DNA from: Erythrobacter sp.
GTDB taxonomy: Bacteria; Pseudomonadota; Alphaproteobacteria; Sphingomonadales; Sphingomonadaceae
Direction: 5' to 3'
Length of the DNA stretch: 64,000 nt
NCBI RefSeq assembly: GCF_024305245.1
Contig: NZ_JAMWYX010000001.1
Coordinates: 248,001 to 312,000, forward strand
Below the pieces are notes generated by a model that saw only the letters and a program-made list of their open reading frames with translations, did no database searches and was not told the DNA's origin. This document shows, piece by piece, positions 24,942 to 34,395 of this stretch; position 1 is the first letter of the stretch; each line of letters opens with the position of its first letter. The position numbers were made by a program, and so were the translations under genes.

Positions 24942-27830
24942 CTATTCGCCGAACGTGCGCTGCCACCAACCGCGGCGCGGTTTGGCTTCGCCGGTCGGTT
25001 CGGGGGCGGGTTCGGATTCGGTTTCCGCCGGAGTGTCGGCAGCCTTGGCCCTGCTCCGACGCTTCGGCTTGGGCGTTTCCTCGGCCATGGCTTCTGCGGT
25101 TTCGGGCGCGCCGTCCGGACCGGCGATCACGGCCATGTCTTCCTTGACCTGTTCGGACAAGGCTTCGGCAGCGGGAGCATCAGTAGCAGGAGCCTCGGCG
25201 GGCTTGCGCGGTGCGCGCTTGCGCTTCGGCTTTTCGGCCGGTGCTTCTTCGGCAGCAGGGGCTTCCGCCGCCGCCGCGTCGGCCGCAAGTTCAGGAGCGA
25301 GTTCCGCAGCCACTTCGGCTACCGGCTCGGCTTCCTTTTTCTTGCGCGGCGCACGGGTGCGCTTGGGCTTTTCGGCGGGTGCATCTGCCACCGGTTCGGG
25401 CATGGAAGGTTCGGCAACGACCTCGGGCTCGGCAGCGGGGGCGTTGTCATCGGCATTGCCGCTGTCGTTGCCGCTGTCTTCGCCATCGTTCTGTGCCTCA
25501 CCCTCGGCACCGTCACCATTCTCGTCGCGGCGCTTGCGTCCACGACCGCCGCGCCGACGGCGCTTCTTGGGGCGGCCTTCGCCATCGGTTGCATCGCCGT
25601 TGTCGGTGTCTGAGCTATCGGCGCGATCGCCGGCGTCGTCTTCGCCGTCGCTGTCACCTTCGCTGTTGCCGTCGCCGTTATCCCCGCCACGTTCGGCGGC
25701 TTCGGCTGCGTCATCCTCATCGCGCTCCTGACGGGTGCGATTGCGACCGCCACGCCGACGGCGACGCTTCTTCTTGCGGCCGCCATCATCGTCGCTGTCC
25801 GCACGTTCGCGGCGCTGGGAAGGCGTGCGCTCTTCCTCCTCGGCGAAGTCTTCTTCCTCCTCGGGAAGATCCTCGTCCTCGTCTTCGTCCTCGTCGATGA
25901 TCGGATCGAAGCGTGGTGCCTGCGCCGGACGCGGGCCAGCGCTGGAGACGCTCATCTTCGCGCCTTCCTCCTCGCCTTCGGGCACGACTTCGACAGTGAC
26001 GCCGTAACGCTGTTCGATCTCGACCAGATCGGCGCGTTTTTCGTTGAGCAGGTAGATCGCCGCTTCGGTGCTGGCGGCCAGACGGATCACGGTTCCACGG
26101 CCCTTGGCCGCTTCGTCCTCGATCACGCGGAGCGCCGAAAGCCCGGCCGACGATGCCGTGCGCACCAGCCCGGTGCCGTCGCAATGCGGGCAGGAACGGG
26201 TGGTTGCTTCCAGAACCCCGGTGCGCAGCCGCTGGCGGCTCATTTCCATCAGGCCGAAGCTGGAAATGCGGCCCACCTGAATGCGCGCGCGGTCATTCTT
26301 GAGCGCGTCCTTCATCGCCTTTTCGACTTTTCGGACGTTGCCCGAATATTCCATGTCGATGAAGTCGATCACGACCAGACCGGCCATGTCGCGCAGACGC
26401 AGTTGGCGGGCGATTTCCCGCGCAGCTTCAAGGTTGGTGTGAAGCGCCGTCTGCTCGATATTGTGTTCTTTGGTCGATCGGCCGGAGTTGATGTCGATCG
26501 AGACCAGCGCCTCGGTCGGGTTGATGATCAGATAGCCGCCGGATTTCAGCTGCACCATCGGATCGTACATCGCGCGCAGCTGGTCTTCCGCGCCATAGCG
26601 CTGGAACAGCGGAACCGGATCGGAGTAGGCTTTCACCCGCCGCGCATGGCTGGGCATCAGCATCTTCATGAAGGCCTTGGCCGACTTGTAGCCGTCCTCG
26701 CCTTCGACCACGACTTCTTCGATTTCCTTGTTGTAAATATCGCGGATCGCACGCTTGATCAGGTCGCTGTCCGAATGGATCAGCGCCGGCGCGACCGAGG
26801 CGAGGGTGTTTTCGCGAATCTCGTCCCACACGCGGGCGAGGTAATCGAAGTCACGTTTGATCTCGGGCTTGGTGCGGCTCATCCCGGCGGTGCGCACGAT
26901 CAGGCCCATGGAGCGCGGCAGCTTGAGATCGGACACCATGTCCTTCAGTCGCTTGCGATCGCTGGTCGAGCTGATCTTGCGGCTGATGCCGCCGCCGCTG
27001 GAGCTGTTGGGCATTAGCACGGTGTAGCGACCGGCAAGGCTGAGATAGGTGGTCAGCGCCGCGCCCTTGTTGCCGCGTTCTTCCTTGACGACCTGCACCA
27101 GCAGCACCTGGCGGCGCTGGATGACGTCCTGGATCTTGTAACGGCGGCGCAGTTCCTGGCGGCGGGCGCGAACTTCGTCGACCTGCTTGGCGCGGCTGCG
27201 GTTGCTGTTGCCACCGTTATTGCCCTTATCGCCGCCCTTGTCGCCGCGATTGCCCTGACGGCGACGTCCGCGCCGACCGCGGCCGCGATCCCGGTCGCCC
27301 GTTTCGCTGCCGTCATCTTCGCCGTTGTCGTCTTCGCTGTTGTCGTCGCTGTCGCTGTCGTCCGAGGAGCCGTCTTCGATGGTGGAGACGTCGTCCTTGT
27401 CGGAGGTGTCGACTTCCTCGACGCCGTTTTCGGCGAAATCTTCGGCAAGCGCTTCACCGCTGTCGTCATCGGCGTCGTATTCGTCGCCGGGCGAGATGCC
27501 TTCGTCTTCGTCCTCGTCGCGCAGCCGGGCTTCTTCCTCGGCGGCCTCGGCCTCTTCGGCGAGCAGCGCGTCACGATCGGCCTTGGGGATCTGGTAATAA
27601 TCGGGATGAATTTCGCTGAAGGCGAGGAACCCGTGACGATTGCCGCCAAAATCGACGAACGCTGCCTGCAGCGAAGGTTCGACCCGGGTTACTTTGGCAA
27701 GGTAGATATTGCCTTTGATCTGCTTGTGTTCGGCAGATTCAAAATCGAATTCCTCAATCCTGTTGCCTGTAAGAACCGCCACCCGTGTTTCTTCCGGGTG
27801 GCGCGCATCGATAAGCATGCGCGTTGCCAT
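24942..27830 (-). CDS. rne: Ribonuclease E (Rne/Rng family)
   Basis: A 962-residue RNase E, the core endonuclease of the RNA degradosome. The S1 domain begins as in E. coli (NIYLAKVTRVEPSLQAAFVDFG, about residues 41-62) but is interrupted at about residues 85-232 by an acidic then basic insert before resuming with KEERGNKGAALTTYLSLAGRY. The catalytic aspartates lie in VSIDINSGRST and VVIDFIDMEYSG; the zinc-link is RSCPHCDGTG. Residues after about 590 are disordered, alternately acidic and basic, with two copies of AEKPKR(T/K)RAPRK, and the protein ends RRGWWQRTFGE. This tail would scaffold degradosome partners and bind RNA. Confidence 0.96.
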   Translation of the reverse strand: MATRMLIDARHPEETRVAVLTGNRIEEFDFESAEHKQIKGNIYLAKVTRVEPSLQAAFVDFGGNRHGFLAFSEIHPDYYQIPKADRDALLAEEAEAAEEEARLRDEDEDEGISPGDEYDADDDSGEALAEDFAENGVEEVDTSDKDDVSTIEDGSSDDSDSDDNSEDDNGEDDGSETGDRDRGRGRRGRRRQGNRGDKGGDKGNNGGNSNRSRAKQVDEVRARRQELRRRYKIQDVIQRRQVLLVQVVKEERGNKGAALTTYLSLAGRYTVLMPNSSSGGGISRKISSTSDRKRLKDMVSDLKLPRSMGLIVRTAGMSRTKPEIKRDFDYLARVWDEIRENTLASVAPALIHSDSDLIKRAIRDIYNKEIEEVVVEGEDGYKSAKAFMKMLMPSHARRVKAYSDPVPLFQRYGAEDQLRAMYDPMVQLKSGGYLIINPTEALVSIDINSGRSTKEHNIEQTALHTNLEAAREIARQLRLRDMAGLVVIDFIDMEYSGNVRKVEKAMKDALKNDRARIQVGRISSFGLMEMSRQRLRTGVLEATTRSCPHCDGTGLVRTASSAGLSALRVIEDEAAKGRGTVIRLAASTEAAIYLLNEKRADLVEIEQRYGVTVEVVPEGEEEGAKMSVSSAGPRPAQAPRFDPIIDEDEDEDEDLPEEEEDFAEEEERTPSQRRERADSDDDGGRKKKRRRRRGGRNRTRQERDEDDAAEAAERGGDNGDGNSEGDSDGEDDAGDRADSSDTDNGDATDGEGRPKKRRRRGGRGRKRRDENGDGAEGEAQNDGEDSGNDSGNADDNAPAAEPEVVAEPSMPEPVADAPAEKPKRTRAPRKKKEAEPVAEVAAELAPELAADAAAAEAPAAEEAPAEKPKRKRAPRKPAEAPATDAPAAEALSEQVKEDMAVIAGPDGAPETAEAMAEETPKPKRRSRAKAADTPAETESEPAPEPTGEAKPRRGWWQRTFGE

Positions 27831-28256
27831 TGAATAGTCTCCATGCGTCCGGCCTTACCCGCGAGCGGGATATGAGGGGACGCCAATTGTGGGATGATCC
27901 GGACAGCCGTGTTTGGCGACCGGAAGGGATAGTCACGCCGTGCCCGCAAAGGGGTGAAGGCGCGAAGCTCGTGTCTGCAATGACAGGATCGCGGCGGATC
28001 GCCGCGCCTCGGCCCGCGACAACACAGGCTGCCGAAGCGCGCGCTGTGCTGGTTTGCGGGGAAAAGCGTCTTGTCACTGCATCAACCTGTTCAAGAACCG
28101 GACGCCGCAACAAAGAGGGAATCCGGTATCAGAGGGCGGCTGTTCGGGTGCAGAGACACCGGATTGCAACCACTCTGGCACTACCGCTAGCACTGTGGGG
28201 CAAACCCCGCAACTCTATTGCTTTATCACAAGGCAAGAACGTAAGCCGGTTGCGAC
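27831..28256. other. Divergent intergenic region between rne and the amidase gene
   Basis: These 426 bp hold no convincing gene. They must contain the promoter and leader of rne (leftward) and of the amidase gene (rightward). RNase E mRNAs often have long structured leaders used for autoregulation, so a leader on the minus strand is plausible, but I cannot draw a decisive structure. A weak rightward candidate is TTGCAA at 28165-28170 with TAGCAC 18 bp later; it is too poor to call. The longest open frames across it show no family features. Confidence 0.5.
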
Positions 28257-29171
28257 ATGAGCTTTCGTACCCTGCTGCTGATCGTGCTGCTGGTTCCTGC
28301 GCTGCTGCTGGGCGGCGCCGTGATGCTGGGCGTAACGATCCCGGTGCCGCACTGGGGGCGCGACTATGTGCAGCGCTTCGTGCTGGCGGGCGAGACCGTA
28401 CCGCTCGATCTGCCGCAGATCGCCGGCCCGGAGGATTCCGCGCTGCCGCTGGTGGTGATCGATGCCGGACATGGCGGACGCGATCCGGGTGCGATCGGCA
28501 CGGACGCCGAAGGCCGCGAGGTGCATGAAAAGGACATCACGCTGGCGCTGGCGCTGGCACTGCGCGAGGAATTGCTGCGTTCGGGCCGCATCCGGGTCGC
28601 GCTGACCCGCGCTGACGACCGGATCGTGCCGCTTCCCTATCGCCCCGAAATCGCGCGCCTGCTCGAGGCTGACCTGTTCGTATCGATCCACGCCGATTCC
28701 GCCGGAACGCGCGAAGATGTCAGCGGGGCGAGCATCTATACCTTGTCCGCTGACGCCTCGAGCGAGGCCGCCGCCCGGTTCGCCGCGCGTGAAAACGATG
28801 CCGACCGGCTGAACGGTATCGCCATCGAGGGTCAGAGCGAGACGGTGAGCGCCATTCTGGTCGAATTGTCGCAGCAGCGCACGCAGGAAGACGCGATCGA
28901 GTTTTCCCGTCTGGTGCTGCGCGAAGGCGGCGATCGGCTCGCCTTCCATCCGCAGCCCAGCCGTTCCGCCGCGCTCGCCGTGCTCCGCGCGCCCGATGTG
29001 CCTTCGGTGCTGTTCGAAAGCGGGTTTGTGACCAACCGGCTCGACCGGGCGCGCCTGACCACGACCGAGGGGCAGGCGCAGTATGCGAGCGTGCTGGCGC
29101 AGGCGATCCGGATCTACTTTGCGCGCCGCGCCGATGTCGGGAACCGGCAACAGGACGGCGAAATCGGCTAG
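28257..29171 (+). CDS. N-acetylmuramoyl-L-alanine amidase (Amidase_3, AmiC-like)
   Basis: A 304-residue protein with an N-terminal membrane anchor or signal (residues 3-27) and an Amidase_3 zinc hydrolase domain. VVIDAGHGGRDPGAIG supplies the first zinc histidine, EKDITLALA the glutamate and FVSIHADSAG the second histidine; PSVLFESGFVTNR carries the catalytic glutamate. It cleaves the stem peptide from the glycan strand in the periplasm, normally at cell division. The PBP1A gene follows 37 bp later, pairing a wall hydrolase with a wall synthase. Confidence 0.92.
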   Translation: MSFRTLLLIVLLVPALLLGGAVMLGVTIPVPHWGRDYVQRFVLAGETVPLDLPQIAGPEDSALPLVVIDAGHGGRDPGAIGTDAEGREVHEKDITLALALALREELLRSGRIRVALTRADDRIVPLPYRPEIARLLEADLFVSIHADSAGTREDVSGASIYTLSADASSEAAARFAARENDADRLNGIAIEGQSETVSAILVELSQQRTQEDAIEFSRLVLREGGDRLAFHPQPSRSAALAVLRAPDVPSVLFESGFVTNRLDRARLTTTEGQAQYASVLAQAIRIYFARRADVGNRQQDGEIG

Positions 29172-29208
29172 CATTACCGGCTGCCCGCGTGCTACTTGCG
29201 CATCGTCC

Positions 29209-31746
29209 ATGACTGACCAGACCCCCGCATCTTTGCCCGCGTCAGACGCCCCGTCGACTTGGGCCTACGCCCGCTACCGGGTGAACCGCGATATCCGCGG
29301 GGCATTGGCGTGGTTCGGCGAAAAGTGGCGCAGCAGCCTTTTGTTCAAGATCGCCGCGGGCCTGTTCGCGCTGGGGCTGGTACTCTGGATCGCCGTGTTC
29401 GTGTGGCTCGCCAGCGATCTGCCCGAGGCCGAGGCGCTGCTGGTTTACGAAACCCCGTTGCCGACGGTGGTGCGCGGCAATGATGGCGAGATCGTCCATG
29501 CCTATGCACGCGAGCGGCGGGTGCAGTTGCAATATGCCGATTTTCCCGAACAGTTGATCGAGGCTTATCTGTCGGCCGAGGACAAGACCTTCTTCAGCCA
29601 CGGCGGCATCGACTTTTTCGGCACCGCGAATGCGGTGTTCGACTATGCCAGCAAGATGGGCTCGGGCGAGCGCGCGGTCGGCGGATCGACGATCACCCAG
29701 CAGGTCGCCAAGAACCTGCTGCTGGGCGACGAATATTCGGTGACGCGCAAGGCGAAGGAAATGATCCTCGCCGGGCGGATCGAACAGGTGCTGACCAAGC
29801 AGGAAATCCTCGAGCTTTACCTCAACGAAATCCCGCTGGGGCGGCGTTCGTTCGGCGTGCAGGCGGCCGCGCGCGCCTATTTCGACAAGGATGTCGGCGA
29901 TCTTGACCTGCACGAGATGGCGTTCCTGGCGATCCTGCCCAAGGCGCCCGAACGCTATGGCCGCAAGGGTCAGGAGCAGGCGGCGATCGCCCGGCGCAAT
30001 TTCGTGCTCGACCAGATGGAGAACAACGGCTTCATCACCGCCGCGCAGCAGGCCGCAGCCGCAGCCGAGCCGCTTGGGCTGGTCACGCAGCGCCGCGAAC
30101 GCAGCGTCGATGCGGGCTACTTCCTCGAAGAAGTCCGCCGCGAGCTGATCGACCGGTTCGGCGAAACGGCCGAGGACGGGCCGAACAGCGTCTATGCCGG
30201 CGGGTTGTGGGTGCGCACCTCGCTCGATACCGAAATCCAGATGGCCGCGCGCGATGCGTTGCGCGAAGGGTTGCTGCGCTATCACGGCGGGCGGGCATGG
30301 ACCGGGCCGATCGCCACCATCGACGTGGGCGACGGCAGTTGGGCGAGCCAGCTGCAAAGCTCGCCGCTCGGCATCAGTTACAAGGACTGGCGCATCGGCG
30401 TCGTCACCAGCCGCAGCGGCACGTCGGCGCGGATCGGCTTTTCCGACGGAACCGAAGCGCCGCTGACGAACCTGCCCGACCGGCTCAAGGCCGGTGACGT
30501 GATCGCTGCCAATCCGGCCGGAAGCTCATGGCAGGTGCGCACCATCCCCGAAGCGCAGGGCGCGCTGGTAGTGCAGAACGCGCAGTATGGCCGGGTGCTG
30601 GCGATGCAGGGCGGGTTCGACAACCGCTTGTCCGATTTCAACCGCGCGACGCAGGCGATGCGGCAGCCGGGTTCGACGATCAAGCCGTTCGTCTATGCCA
30701 CCGGGCTCGACAGCGGCATGACGCCTTCGACGCAGATCGATAATTCGCGCTACTGTTATTATCAGGGCGCCAACCTCGGCGAAAAATGCATTCGCGGCGG
30801 GCGCGCGGGGCAATTCCCGCTGCGTTACGGGCTCGAACAATCGCAGAATATCATGACCGTGCAGATCGGCATGACGGCGGGGATGCCCAATGTCGTCAAG
30901 GCGGTGGAGAAGCTCGGCATCGGCGACTTCGACCCCTATCCCTCCACCGCATTGGGAGCGGGCGAAAGCACACTGACAAAGATGGTCGCTGCTTACGGCG
31001 CTCTGGCCAATCACGGACGGCTCAATCCGCCGACGGTGATCGATTATGTGCAGGATCGCCGCGGCAAGGTGCTGTGGCGCGCCGATACGCGCAATTGCCG
31101 CGGCTGCAGCATGGCCGAATGGGATGGCGAGCCGATGCCGCGCTTCGGGATCAAGGGCGAGCAGGCGATGGATGCGCGCACCGCATTCCAGGTGATGCAC
31201 ATGCTGCGCGGCGCGGTCAGCCGCGGAACCGCGACGGTGCTCAATCCGCTGAAGCTGCCGCTGTTCGGCAAGACCGGCACCACCACCGGCCCGAAGGACG
31301 TGTGGTTCATCGGCGGCACGCAGCAGATGGTGGCGGGGGCTTACGTCGGCTTCGACCAGCCGCGCAACATGGGCGGTTATGCCTATGGCGGCACGATCGC
31401 GGCGCCGATCATCAAGAGCATGATCGAAAAGACCCGCGACAAGTGGTCTGACGTGCCCCCCGTCGCGCCCGAGGGCGTGCGGATGGTGCGCGTCGACCGC
31501 CGCACCGGCAAGCGGGTGTTCGAAGGCTGGCCCACGGATGATCCGCGCTCGGCGATCATCTGGGAAGCCTTCAAACCCGATACCGAGCCGGAGCGCTTCA
31601 CCCGGCAGGATGAAATCGCGGCGCGTCGCAACGAAATCCTCCAGCTGCTTCGCGCCGGTCGCGAAAGCGCGGCAGGCGCGGTGGTCGATAATGATAGCCC
31701 TGAAAGCCGCCGCGATTTCGTGATCGATCAGGGCGGGATCTACTGA
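29209..31746 (+). CDS. mrcA: Penicillin-binding protein 1A (bifunctional transglycosylase/transpeptidase)
   Basis: An 845-residue class A PBP. A cytoplasmic N-terminus is followed by one membrane helix (about residues 47-69). The GT51 domain has SAEDKTFFSHGGID with the catalytic glutamate, then GGSTITQQVAKNLLLG. The transpeptidase domain has Ser489 in PGSTIKPF, the SQN motif in LEQSQNIM and Lys688 in FGKTGTTTGPKD. The ATG at 29209 is preferred because earlier codons would lie in the amidase gene. The family's usual length is about 750-850 residues, so the gene is intact. It polymerises and crosslinks peptidoglycan. Confidence 0.96.
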   Translation: MTDQTPASLPASDAPSTWAYARYRVNRDIRGALAWFGEKWRSSLLFKIAAGLFALGLVLWIAVFVWLASDLPEAEALLVYETPLPTVVRGNDGEIVHAYARERRVQLQYADFPEQLIEAYLSAEDKTFFSHGGIDFFGTANAVFDYASKMGSGERAVGGSTITQQVAKNLLLGDEYSVTRKAKEMILAGRIEQVLTKQEILELYLNEIPLGRRSFGVQAAARAYFDKDVGDLDLHEMAFLAILPKAPERYGRKGQEQAAIARRNFVLDQMENNGFITAAQQAAAAAEPLGLVTQRRERSVDAGYFLEEVRRELIDRFGETAEDGPNSVYAGGLWVRTSLDTEIQMAARDALREGLLRYHGGRAWTGPIATIDVGDGSWASQLQSSPLGISYKDWRIGVVTSRSGTSARIGFSDGTEAPLTNLPDRLKAGDVIAANPAGSSWQVRTIPEAQGALVVQNAQYGRVLAMQGGFDNRLSDFNRATQAMRQPGSTIKPFVYATGLDSGMTPSTQIDNSRYCYYQGANLGEKCIRGGRAGQFPLRYGLEQSQNIMTVQIGMTAGMPNVVKAVEKLGIGDFDPYPSTALGAGESTLTKMVAAYGALANHGRLNPPTVIDYVQDRRGKVLWRADTRNCRGCSMAEWDGEPMPRFGIKGEQAMDARTAFQVMHMLRGAVSRGTATVLNPLKLPLFGKTGTTTGPKDVWFIGGTQQMVAGAYVGFDQPRNMGGYAYGGTIAAPIIKSMIEKTRDKWSDVPPVAPEGVRMVRVDRRTGKRVFEGWPTDDPRSAIIWEAFKPDTEPERFTRQDEIAARRNEILQLLRAGRESAAGAVVDNDSPESRRDFVIDQGGIY

Positions 31747-31803
31747 CGCCCACGCGCTTCCGGCGGGCGGGGAACCGGCGTCGGCATTGAAGGTTATGTG
31801 CCC

Positions 31804-32337
31804 ATGAACAGACAGATCACATTGCTCGCCGCCGCCGCGCTTGCCGCCGCCGGTTTTGCCATTCCGGCCTCGGCCGAATTGCCAGCGGGCGAGAAGGCTC
31901 CGGCTTTCACGACGCGCGCCGCGCTGGCGGGCAAGGAATTCGGTTTCTCGCTCAGCGCCGCTTTGGCGAAGGGGCCGGTGGTGCTGTATTTCTACCCCAA
32001 GGCGTTCACGCAGGGCTGCACGCTCGAAGCCAATGCCTTTGCTGATGCCATGCCGCAGTTCCGGGCAGCGGGCGCGAGTGTGATCGGCATGTCGAACGAC
32101 GATATCGAAACGCTGAAACGCTTCAGCCGCGAGGAATGCCGCGATGCATTTCCGGTCGGCGTGGCGGGCGGCAAGGTGACCGAAGCCTATGACGTGGCGC
32201 TCGGCAAATCGGGGCTGACCAGCCGCACGTCCTATGTCATCGCGTCTGATGGGCGGATCGCTGCGGTGCATTCGAACAGCGATTATCGCGGGCATGTGGA
32301 AAAGACGCTCGCAGCGGTGCGGGCGCTCGGGAAGTAG
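31804..32337 (+). CDS. Exported peroxiredoxin (AhpC/TSA, BCP-like)
   Basis: A 177-residue thioredoxin-fold peroxidase. Residues 1-24 are a Sec signal peptide ending ASA. VLYFYPKAFTQGCTLEA contains peroxidatic Cys72; the usual TPGCT is TQGCT here. A second cysteine, Cys112, 40 residues later could be the resolving one. ATG 31804 has GAAGG 10 bp upstream, better than the in-frame GTG at 31798. It would remove peroxides in the periplasm. It lies alone between PBP1A and prfB. Confidence 0.88.
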   Translation: MNRQITLLAAAALAAAGFAIPASAELPAGEKAPAFTTRAALAGKEFGFSLSAALAKGPVVLYFYPKAFTQGCTLEANAFADAMPQFRAAGASVIGMSNDDIETLKRFSREECRDAFPVGVAGGKVTEAYDVALGKSGLTSRTSYVIASDGRIAAVHSNSDYRGHVEKTLAAVRALGK

Positions 32338-32426
32338 GCAGGCTGCACGCCGCTTCCGCCGCTTTACAATCGCGCCGTCCGCGTTAAGCGCAAGGCGCAA
32401 ATCTGGCATCACTTTAAGGATCGATC

Positions 32427-33554
32427 ATGCGGGCCGAGGCCCAGGCTTATATCAACCGGATCGAAGCGGCGCTGGCGTTGGTACGACAGTCGCTCGACTG
32501 GGAGCGTGCGCTGCGGCGTCTGGACGAACTCAATGCGCGGGTGCAGGATCCTTCCCTGTGGGACAATCCCAAACAGGCGCAGGCGATCAGCCGCGAACAG
32601 AAGACGCTGGAAACCGCAATCAACACCGTCAACGAAATCTCCGCCGAGATGCGCGACGCGGTCGAATTCATCGAAATGGGCGAGGCCGAGGGCGAGGATG
32701 CGATCGTCGACGATGGCTTGGCTACGCTCGCCTCGCTGGCCGACCGCGCCGATGCCGACAAGGTGCAGGCGCTGCTGTCGGGCGAGGTCGACGGTAACGA
32801 CACGTACCTTGAAATTCACGCCGGCGCGGGCGGCACCGAAAGCCAGGACTGGGCGGAAATGCTGCTGCGGATGTATGCCCGCTGGGCGGAGCAGCGCGGG
32901 TTCAAGGTCGAAACGGTAGAATATCAGGCGGGCGATCAGGCGGGGATCAAGTCCGCCACGCTGCTGATCAAGGGCGACAACGCCTATGGCTATGCCAAGA
33001 CCGAAAGCGGCGTCCACCGGCTTGTGCGCATCAGCCCCTATGACAGTTCGGCCCGTCGCCACACCAGCTTTTCCAGCGTGTGGGTGTTCCCGGTGATCGA
33101 CGATACGTTCGAGATCGACATCAACCCCGCCGACCTCAAGATCGACACCTACCGCGCGTCAGGTGCAGGCGGGCAGCACGTCAACACCACCGATTCCGCC
33201 GTGCGCATCACCCACCAGCCGAGCGGCATCGTGGTCGCCAGCCAGCAGGATCGCAGCCAGCACAAGAACCGCGACATAGCGATGAACATGCTGAAAGCGC
33301 GGCTCTACGAGGCCGAAATGCGGTCGCGCGAGGAAGCTGCCAGCGCCGAACATTCGGCCAAGAGCGACATCGGATGGGGCCACCAGATCCGCTCCTACGT
33401 CCTGCAGCCCTACCAGATGGTCAAGGACCTTCGCACCGGCGTCGTCTCGACCTCGCCCGATGCGGTGCTCGACGGGTCGATCGATCCGTTCATCTCGGCC
33501 GCGCTGGCGCAGCGGGTGACGGGCGAGACGGTCGAGATCGAGGACGTGGAATAA
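32427..33554 (+). CDS. prfB: Peptide chain release factor 2
   Basis: A 375-residue RF2 terminating translation at UGA and UAA. The catalytic GGQ is at residues 248-250 (SGAGGQHVN). The codon-recognition tripeptide that is SPF in E. coli reads Ser203-Pro204-Tyr205 here, in a context that otherwise fits RF2 ([19 protein letters not shown]). The frame is continuous: no in-frame TGA or CTTTGA slippage site at the position used for programmed frameshifting in E. coli (around [10 protein letters not shown]). A lipoprotein gene starts 2 bp after the stop. Confidence 0.96.
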   Translation: MRAEAQAYINRIEAALALVRQSLDWERALRRLDELNARVQDPSLWDNPKQAQAISREQKTLETAINTVNEISAEMRDAVEFIEMGEAEGEDAIVDDGLATLASLADRADADKVQALLSGEVDGNDTYLEIHAGAGGTESQDWAEMLLRMYARWAEQRGFKVETVEYQAGDQAGIKSATLLIKGDNAYGYAKTESGVHRLVRISPYDSSARRHTSFSSVWVFPVIDDTFEIDINPADLKIDTYRASGAGGQHVNTTDSAVRITHQPSGIVVASQQDRSQHKNRDIAMNMLKARLYEAEMRSREEAASAEHSAKSDIGWGHQIRSYVLQPYQMVKDLRTGVVSTSPDAVLDGSIDPFISAALAQRVTGETVEIEDVE

Positions 33555-33556
33555 TC

Positions 33557-34306
33557 GTGCGCGTTTCGGGCTGGACGGCTTCGGCGCGCGCCTCGGGCTT
33601 GCTGGTCGCAGGCGCGCTGGCGCTGGTTGGTTGCGATCAGGTGGTACCGATCATGGCGGATCCGACCGACAGCCCGATCGACTTTCCCGAGCCCGATCGC
33701 CCGGTGGTCGAAGTGGTTTCCTACCAGTTCGCCGACGAGGACGCCCGCGACCAGCGCAACGAGGCGCAGGTGGTAATGGATCTTGCCGATATACGCCCTG
33801 GCATGACCGTGGCCGACATCGGGGCAGGGGAGGGCTATTACACCGTCCGCCTCGCCGAACGCGTCGGCGAGGACGGGCGCGTTCTGGCGCAGGACATCAG
33901 CCGCGAGGCGCTGGAACGGCTTGGCCGCCGGGTCGAGCGCGAACGGCTCGAAAACATCTCGATCAAGCTGGGCAAGCCCGACGATCCGCAGCTGCCCTCC
34001 GACAGTTTCGACCGCATTTTTCTGGTTCACATGTACCACGAGGTGACCGATCCTTACGCTTTCCTGTGGCGCATGTGGCCCGCCCTGAATGCGGACGGGC
34101 AGATCATCGTGGTCGAAGCCGATAGCCCGGTGGGCCGCCACGGGTTGCCGCACACGCTGCTGTTCTGTGAATTCGAGGCAGTCGGCTATGTGCTGGTCGA
34201 ATATCTCGAACGGCCCGACATCAAGGGCTATTTCGCCCGGTTTCAGCGCGGTAAGGCGCGCACCCAACCCGAGGCGATCCGGCCCTGTAGAACGGGGCAG
34301 GAGTAA
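33557..34306 (+). CDS. Lipoprotein-like class I SAM-dependent methyltransferase
   Basis: A 249-residue protein that begins with GTG, 2 bp after prfB. Residues 1-24 form a lipoprotein signal with lipobox LVGC. The rest is a Rossmann methyltransferase: VADIGAGEGYYTVRLAERVG (motif I), a DI acid pair, and FDRIFLVHMYHEVTDP (motif II), as in the predicted exported methyltransferases of COG4798. A SAM enzyme outside the cytoplasm is unexpected, so either the lipobox is not processed or the domain binds another ligand. The acceptor is unknown; coupling to prfB does not by itself imply a PrmC role. Confidence 0.78.
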   Translation: MRVSGWTASARASGLLVAGALALVGCDQVVPIMADPTDSPIDFPEPDRPVVEVVSYQFADEDARDQRNEAQVVMDLADIRPGMTVADIGAGEGYYTVRLAERVGEDGRVLAQDISREALERLGRRVERERLENISIKLGKPDDPQLPSDSFDRIFLVHMYHEVTDPYAFLWRMWPALNADGQIIVVEADSPVGRHGLPHTLLFCEFEAVGYVLVEYLERPDIKGYFARFQRGKARTQPEAIRPCRTGQE

Positions 34307-34395
34307 ACCCGCCGCCAGACGTTGCGGGCAGCGCCGCGCGACACTATGTCACCACCACGTAATGCGCGTCAGAGAGGCGCGAAGGGGAGTTTTCA

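Noticed and set aside
24901..25731. Ser/Ala-rich frame opposite the RNase E tail
   Set aside because: It is the reverse reading of the low-complexity acidic and basic tail of rne and mimics a repetitive protein.
24942..27830. Repetitive GA/CT-rich blocks as a satellite or mobile repeat
   Set aside because: The blocks encode runs of Asp, Glu, Arg and Lys in frame with rne and show no exact unit or flanking duplications.
27824..28528. Open frame crossing the rne-amidase intergenic region
   Set aside because: Its second half is an out-of-frame reading of the amidase gene and the first half has no domain or ribosome binding site.
29083..29208. Earlier start for the PBP1A gene inside the amidase gene
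   Set aside because: It would overlap the amidase by 89 bases and add a non-hydrophobic segment; ATG 29209 gives a normal N-terminus.
32427..32560. Possible programmed +1 frameshift in prfB
   Set aside because: The frame is continuous and there is no CTTTGA site; the sequence reads CTCGACTGG at the equivalent position.
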